DNA of 64,000 nucleotides, taken from assembly GCA_902775895.1 (NCBI GenBank), contig CACYNO010000001.1, positions 186,001-250,000 on the forward strand, written 5' to 3'. Of the stretch, positions 59,299-64,000 are shown piece by piece (the first letter of the stretch is position 1; the number at the start of each line of letters is the position of its first letter). The notes under the pieces were generated by a model. The model was not told the DNA's origin and made no database searches. It saw only the letters and a program-made list of their open reading frames with translations. This DNA comes from an uncultured Lachnospiraceae bacterium (lineage in GTDB: Bacteria > Bacillota > Clostridia > Lachnospirales > Lachnospiraceae). Position numbers and translations under genes: made by a program.

Positions 59299-59931
59299 AT
59301 GAACGATAAAACGGTAATAACCATCGGCCGACAATTCGGAAGCGGTGGTCATGAAATAGGAGTTAAGCTTGCCGAGAGGATGGGCGTAAAGTGCTATGAT
59401 AAAGAACTTCTTGAGCTTGCTGCAAAAAACAGCGGTCTTGCCGAGGAGATATTTACAAGACAGGATGAGAAACCTTCAAGCAGTCTTCTTTATTCTCTTG
59501 TAATGGATACTTATTCATTCGGCTACAGTGATTCATACGGCGAGATGCCAATCAACCAGCGAGTATTTCTTGCACAGTTTGAGGCTATCAAAAAGCTTGC
59601 ACAGCAGGAATCATGCGTGATAGTGGGAAGATGTGCAGATTATGCCCTTGAAGGCAACATCAACGCTACCAGTGTATTTATCTCATCTCCCATGGAGAGC
59701 AGAATAAAAAGGATCATGGAGCGATGCAACATAGACGAGAAAAAGGCAGAGGCTCTTATCAATAAAACAGATAAGAAAAGAGCAAGCTATTATGACTATT
59801 ACTCCGACAAAAAGTGGGGGCTGGCCAAGAGCTACCAGCTTTGCTTAGACAGCGATGCAGTTGGTATAGATGGTGCGATTGACCTGATCATCAGTTTTGT
59901 GGAAATGAAAGAAAAAAATCTGAACAAATAA
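59299..59931 (+). CDS. Cytidylate-kinase-like family protein
   Basis: The 210-residue protein has a P-loop variant, GRQFGSGGHEIG, a lid-type Arg region (RIKRIMERCNIDEKKAEALI) and the ending NK-TDKKRASYYDYYSDKKWG, all typical of the Cmk-like family of Clostridia. True cytidylate kinase specificity is not assured. The gene is monocistronic and ends at a strong terminator shared with lepB. Confidence 0.88.
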   Translation: MNDKTVITIGRQFGSGGHEIGVKLAERMGVKCYDKELLELAAKNSGLAEEIFTRQDEKPSSSLLYSLVMDTYSFGYSDSYGEMPINQRVFLAQFEAIKKLAQQESCVIVGRCADYALEGNINATSVFISSPMESRIKRIMERCNIDEKKAEALINKTDKKRASYYDYYSDKKWGLAKSYQLCLDSDAVGIDGAIDLIISFVEMKEKNLNK

Positions 59932-59945
59932 AACAAATAAAGCAA

Positions 59946-59984
59946 AAAAGACACTGTAGTTGTTGATCGACTACAGTGTCTTTT
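59946..59984. terminator. Bidirectional terminator between the Cmk-like gene and lepB
   Basis: A perfect 14-bp stem, AAAAGACACTGTAG (59946-59959) with CTACAGTGTCTTTT (59971-59984), has an 11-base loop, A-rich left flank and T-rich right flank, so it serves both convergent genes. Confidence 0.93.
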
Positions 59985-59985
59985 G

Positions 59986-60609
59986 TTATTTGACGCCGGA
60001 AAAACCTATGCTTCCCGTTTCTCCGTTAAAGTATCTGAACAATACCTTTGCAAGTATCTTTTTCTTTTGAACATAAGGCTCGGCCCAATATCTGGAGTCC
60101 TTAGAGTTTTCCCTGTTATCTCCAAGCATAAAATAACAATCCTCAGGAACAGTGTAAGATGTGGCGTTTGGAGATACAGTCACATGTTGTTCTTTTAAAT
60201 AAGGCTCGTCTATCTTCTCGCCGTTAACATACACATCACCATCGGTAAATGAAACTGTTTCACCGGGAAGGCCGATCACCCTTTTTACGAATTTTTTGGA
60301 TTCATCGTCCGGGTATTTGAATATGACCACATCACCTCTTTTGGGAGATGAAAAAAGATATGCAACCCTAAGGCCTATAAGCCTGTCTCCTTCGTTGATA
60401 GTATCCTTCATGGAACCGCTGGGAACTTTGGCATTTATTATTATACATGTAACAAGTACCACGGCGGCTCCGACGGCTATGATTATTATCCGAAGGTAGC
60501 TGAATATCTCTTTTTTAACCTTCTTTTTCATTTTTTTAGGTGAATTGTCATATTTCTCGTAACGATCCACCGTGTCTTTTATATCGTCAGTCTTTTTGTT
60601 TTCGTCCAT
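59986..60609 (-). CDS. lepB: Signal peptidase I
   Basis: LepB cleaves signal peptides of exported proteins. The 207-residue protein has a long charged cytoplasmic N-terminus (about 1-33), one membrane segment (about 34-56), catalytic Ser in VPSGSMKDTI, catalytic Lys in KKFVKRVIGLPGE and the box YFMLGDNRENSKDSR. It is the single-anchor Gram-positive type. Its gene ends one base from the shared terminator. Confidence 0.95.
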   Translation of the reverse strand: MDENKKTDDIKDTVDRYEKYDNSPKKMKKKVKKEIFSYLRIIIIAVGAAVVLVTCIIINAKVPSGSMKDTINEGDRLIGLRVAYLFSSPKRGDVVIFKYPDDESKKFVKRVIGLPGETVSFTDGDVYVNGEKIDEPYLKEQHVTVSPNATSYTVPEDCYFMLGDNRENSKDSRYWAEPYVQKKKILAKVLFRYFNGETGSIGFSGVK

Positions 60610-60769
60610 CAGGTCCCCAATGCTGTTAAATACAATATTTGTCCTTGTCAGGTCATTAGTAAATAATAAAGCAAAAAAGCCTTTTTTTCAATAATTTTTT
60701 TTTTGCGCCCACTGCCGTATTTTTTGGTATAATGTATTAGAGGTTTGAAAAGAGAAACGGAGGTGCAAT

Positions 60770-61465
60770 ATGAAGGATATAAATGAGAAAATGTTAGAGC
60801 TTTTACCTGATGATATAAGGATCGCATATCAGGAAGGTGATATTGATTTAGTAAAAGAGAAACTTAAAGAACTTGAAAAATACGGAAAAGCGGAAGCTGT
60901 TTACTGTGCGGCGTCAGCCTATGCCATAGGTTTGGGACAAGAGCAGGATATGGACAAGGCCATTGAACTGTATAAAAAGTCTGCAAAGAAAGGCTATGCG
61001 CCTGCCATGAACAGCCTTGGTCTTGCATACATGGAAGGATTTGGTGTTAAGACTGATTATGATAAGGCAAGAGAACTTTTTGAAAAGGCTGTAGCAAAGA
61101 ACAATCCGGATGCTGCCTGTAATCTGGGGACTATGTATGAGGAAGGTCTCGGTGTGATAAGCAATACACATTTTGCAAGGCAGTATTATGAAAAAGCCAT
61201 CGAGTTTGGGGATGTTGATGCATATTGCAATCTCGCCATCATGTATGAGGATGGAAACGGGGTTAAGCAGAGTTACACAAAGGCCATTGAACTTCTGAAA
61301 AAAGGTGCCAATATGGGCAGTGCGGACGCCATGTACAATCTTGGTGTTATTTATGCACAAGGTGAAATAGTGCCTCGTGATAAGGATGAGGCAAGGTTAT
61401 GGTTCGGCAAGGCTGCCGCATTGGGCGACAAAGAAGCTGATGAAGAGATATTGAAACTTTATTGA
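60770..61465 (+). CDS. SEL1-like tetratricopeptide repeat protein
   Basis: The 231-residue protein has an N-terminal helical part and five or more SEL1 repeats of about 36 residues, built on AMNSLGLAYMEGFGVKTDYDK-type units (A..NLG..Y..G.GV..D...A). These form an alpha solenoid that binds other proteins; no signal peptide is visible. GGAGG precedes the ATG and TATAAT (60728-60733) lies upstream. The last four bases overlap the frame of the next gene, but the next true start is 20 bases downstream. Confidence 0.9.
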   Translation: MKDINEKMLELLPDDIRIAYQEGDIDLVKEKLKELEKYGKAEAVYCAASAYAIGLGQEQDMDKAIELYKKSAKKGYAPAMNSLGLAYMEGFGVKTDYDKARELFEKAVAKNNPDAACNLGTMYEEGLGVISNTHFARQYYEKAIEFGDVDAYCNLAIMYEDGNGVKQSYTKAIELLKKGANMGSADAMYNLGVIYAQGEIVPRDKDEARLWFGKAAALGDKEADEEILKLY

Positions 61466-61485
61466 TTTTATTTAAAGGAGCATAT

Positions 61486-63579
61486 ATGAGAGGGATTAAG
61501 GTCGGAATAATTTCGACCCTTATTGTTGCGGGTACAGCCGTGACACTTACGGGTTGTTCTTTGTTCGGAGGTGTTGAGTCGGCGACTACCGCATCATCGA
61601 CTGATGAGGCTGGAAAGGTTACTGCAGTTTACGGTGAACCGTGGATCAATTCCGTCACTTACGGAATGGTAAAGGAAGACACGGAGCATGATGAAAAAAA
61701 CGACTGGTATTTAAGCGTTAACTACAGCTATCTTAAAGATACATCCCTGCCTGATGGAAAGGAATCGGAGGGGGCTTGTTTTGATGCGGAAAACAAGGCT
61801 TCTGCAAGAGTGTCCGATATCATAAAGGACGACAATCTGTCAGGTCACGACGGAGAGTTGGTTAAGGGTTTGTACAGTCTTTATACCGATTGGGACAGCA
61901 GGGATAAAGAAGGCGTAAGATTTATAGAAGAAAATATAAAAAAGATAAGGGAGATCGAGAGTATGGAAGATATGAATAAATATCTTTCATCAAGTGAAGC
62001 GAAAAGGACGGGAGTGAACCTTGTAAGCTTTGATATCGATTATGATTATGATGAACCTGAGTATTACAGTTACGTCATAATACCTACAGAACTCAGTCTT
62101 AATGATGCGGCTGAATATTCGTCAAGGACATCATACGGTGATATGTTATATGACGGATTAAATAAAAGGGTTTCTTATGTGCTTGGAAGACTGGGGTATT
62201 CCGAAGATGAGTCAAAAAGCATCATGGAAGGATGTACAGACCTTGAAAAGAGCATTTCTTCGTCTATGAAGACAAGAGAGTTTAAGTCTTCAAATGATTA
62301 CGTTACCTCGATCAAAAACAAAAGAAGTGTCGAAGAGATCAAAAATGAGACTGTGAATTTCCCATTGTCGGAGATCATGAACACATACGGACTGGGCGGG
62401 TCTAAACGGAATTTTTTGCTGGAGCCGGACTGGCTGAAAAAGCTTGATGAATACTATACACAGGAGCATATCTCACAGATCAGGGATTATCTTACGGTAT
62501 CGACAATACAAAAGTTTGCCGGTCTTTCCGATAAAGAAAGCTTTTTGAAGGTGCTCGAAAGCTACGGTGTAGCATCGGAAGATGACAGGGAAGCCACGGA
62601 AAACTATGCGGATAATTTTGTGAAAAATAAACTTACGGACCCTGTGGGGAAAGCATATTGTGAGAAATACACGGATAAAGACATAAAGACCGATATAAGT
62701 TCTATAAGTAAAAAAATCATTGATTCTTATAAAGAGCTGGTAGGGGCCGGGGATGTACTTTCTGATGGTGCAAAGCAGACCGCTGTTAAAAAGCTTGATG
62801 CACTTCAGGTAAATGCCGTTTATCCCGAGAAATGGGAGGACTATTCCGGTCTTACCGTAAAGACGGCAGACGAGGGAGGAACTCTCATCAACGCAACCCT
62901 TGATATAGATGAATATAACTGGCAGAAGAAACTGGAAAAAATGGGAGAGAAAAAGGACCCGGATCTCTGGGATGTGGATGTGACCCAGGCATCGGTGACC
63001 TACTGGCCCACACAAAACTGCCTGAATATTTTTGCCGGAATAACTGACAGCGATTATTACCGGTTGGATATGTCAAAGGAAGAAAAGTATGCCGGTATCG
63101 GAATGCTTATAGCCTGCGAGATCGATCATGCTATAGATGACGTCGGTTGTCTTTATGATGAGAAGGGAAAAAGTGCAGGTTGGTGGAGCGATGAGGACCG
63201 GTCTGCGTACGAAGCCGTGAAAAAAAGAGTGGCAGATCAGTATTCGGGATTTAAGCCTTTTAAAAATGACACCGCTTATAACGGGGAAAGGGTTGCCTCC
63301 CGGGCATGTGCAGAGATCGCGGGGATGCAGGCAGTTTTAGATATAGCTGAAAAAGAAAACTTTGATAAGAAAGAATTTTTTAAAGCATATGCATCGGCAA
63401 ACAGGATGCTTATGACGGAAAAAAGTATGGAGATCGCGGGTTTGAATTATACGGATCCTCTTGCTTTTTTGAAAGTTAACGAGACCGTGAAGCAGTTTGA
63501 GTCTTTCTTTGAAGCATCAGGTGCGACAGAAGGGGACAGGATGTATACGTCTGCCGATGACAGGATCAGAGTTTGGTAA
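61486..63579 (+). CDS. M13 (neprilysin-like) peptidase-family lipoprotein with an altered zinc site
   Basis: The 697-residue protein has a lipoprotein signal peptide (LTGC, Cys24) and a helical M13-type domain. Near the end it reads CEIDHAIDDVGCLYDEKG then WWSDED, which matches the family HEITHGFDDQG...WW, but the first zinc His is Cys544. The third-ligand region reads NGERVASRACAEIAGMQ in place of GENIADLGGL; Glu601 may or may not fill the ligand place. The usual NAYY substrate motif is VTYWPT. It may be a pseudo-peptidase or use Cys for zinc. ATG 61486 follows AAAGGAG. Confidence 0.82.
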   Translation: MRGIKVGIISTLIVAGTAVTLTGCSLFGGVESATTASSTDEAGKVTAVYGEPWINSVTYGMVKEDTEHDEKNDWYLSVNYSYLKDTSLPDGKESEGACFDAENKASARVSDIIKDDNLSGHDGELVKGLYSLYTDWDSRDKEGVRFIEENIKKIREIESMEDMNKYLSSSEAKRTGVNLVSFDIDYDYDEPEYYSYVIIPTELSLNDAAEYSSRTSYGDMLYDGLNKRVSYVLGRLGYSEDESKSIMEGCTDLEKSISSSMKTREFKSSNDYVTSIKNKRSVEEIKNETVNFPLSEIMNTYGLGGSKRNFLLEPDWLKKLDEYYTQEHISQIRDYLTVSTIQKFAGLSDKESFLKVLESYGVASEDDREATENYADNFVKNKLTDPVGKAYCEKYTDKDIKTDISSISKKIIDSYKELVGAGDVLSDGAKQTAVKKLDALQVNAVYPEKWEDYSGLTVKTADEGGTLINATLDIDEYNWQKKLEKMGEKKDPDLWDVDVTQASVTYWPTQNCLNIFAGITDSDYYRLDMSKEEKYAGIGMLIACEIDHAIDDVGCLYDEKGKSAGWWSDEDRSAYEAVKKRVADQYSGFKPFKNDTAYNGERVASRACAEIAGMQAVLDIAEKENFDKKEFFKAYASANRMLMTEKSMEIAGLNYTDPLAFLKVNETVKQFESFFEASGATEGDRMYTSADDRIRVW

Positions 63580-63585
63580 AAAGAT

Positions 63586-64000
63586 ATGGCATATATAGAG
63601 TTCAAAGATATCTGTAAGATTTATAAAATGGGCGAGATCGAGATAGATGCCTTAAAAGACGTTTCCTTTGAAGTGGAAAAAGGGGAGCTGGTATGTATCC
63701 TTGGACCGTCAGGATCCGGTAAGACCACATGTCTGAACATAATGGGAGGCATGGATAAGGCCACATCCGGTCAGGTGTTTGTTGACGGACATGAAGTTAC
63801 TGCTTTTCATAACAAGGAACTGATAAGGTTCCGAAGGCAGGATATAGGATTCGTTTTCCAGTTTTATAATCTTGTTCAGAATCTTACGGCTCTGGAAAAT
63901 GTTGAACTTGCAGTGCAGCTTTGCAAAGAACATCTTGATCCGAAAGAGATCATGGCGAAAGTCGGCCTTGAAGAGCGTATGGGTAATTTTCCTGCCCAGC
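63586..64000 (+). CDS. ABC transporter ATPase, MacB/LolD type, 3' end outside window
   Basis: The visible 138 codons start with MAYIEFKDICKIYKMGEIEI and include Walker A GPSGSGKTT, and the Q-loop VFQFYNLVQNLTALENVELA, typical of the MacB/LolD family, which works with separate FtsX-like permeases. The start is seven bases after the M13-like gene without a strong ribosome site, so it may be coupled to it. The rest of the gene and any permease lie beyond the window. Confidence 0.92.
   Translation, partial: MAYIEFKDICKIYKMGEIEIDALKDVSFEVEKGELVCILGPSGSGKTTCLNIMGGMDKATSGQVFVDGHEVTAFHNKELIRFRRQDIGFVFQFYNLVQNLTALENVELAVQLCKEHLDPKEIMAKVGLEERMGNFPAQ

Overview
The window comes from a low-to-mid GC Firmicute of class Clostridia, most likely a member of the Lachnospiraceae. 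The evidence is a GerW/YtfJ spore protein next to a DUF2953 (YtfI-like) protein, strong AGGAGG ribosome sites, many Clostridia-type proteins, and two Firmicutes core blocks (rpmF-plsX-acpP-rnc-smc-ftsY and mreBCD-mrdA-rodA). No rRNA, tRNA, CRISPR array, transposase or integrase was found by eye.

Layout. 1-7.5 kb: end of a diaminopimelate decarboxylase gene, small conserved genes, DUF2953-gerW, clpX, a lipoprotein, a Bcp-type peroxiredoxin and a secreted amidase with choline-binding-like repeats. 7.5-13.4 kb: ACT protein + UPF0210, tmcAL (minus), and a pta-ackA-def operon. 13.4-20.2 kb: accessory genes, namely thioredoxin plus a novel Cys-repeat protein (minus), metE with a divergent LysR regulator, an LDH/MDH-family dehydrogenase and a CDF metal transporter. 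20.3-37.9 kb: a transport island with a chimeric gene remnant, three related SAM methyltransferases, a heterodimeric ABC pair of exporter fold, and two complete peptide/nickel-type ABC importers. The last methyltransferase carries a 17-His segment. 37.9-39.7 kb: a further ABC half-transporter.

39.7-47.4 kb: rpmF-plsX-acpP-rnc-smc-ftsY (lipid synthesis, RNA processing, chromosome organisation, protein targeting), followed by a convergent DUF3783 gene. 47.5-59.3 kb: a cell-shape and division block, mreB-mreC-mreD-PBP2-rodA-(HlyD-like)-yggS-sepF-aroB-lspA-rluD. 59.3-64 kb: cytidylate-kinase-like protein, lepB (minus), a SEL1-repeat protein, an M13-peptidase-like lipoprotein with a changed zinc motif, and the start of a MacB/LolD-type ABC ATPase cut by the window end.

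The most notable region is 20.3-37.9 kb. It looks like a metal or metal-chelate uptake island with linked methyltransferases. C/G-tract dyads lie in three of its intergenic regions, and it uses several TTG/GTG starts. It sits between ackA and rpmF, which are usually close neighbours in Clostridia, so roughly 26 kb here appears to be inserted into a conserved block. All domain calls are by eye from sequence motifs; no database search was run.
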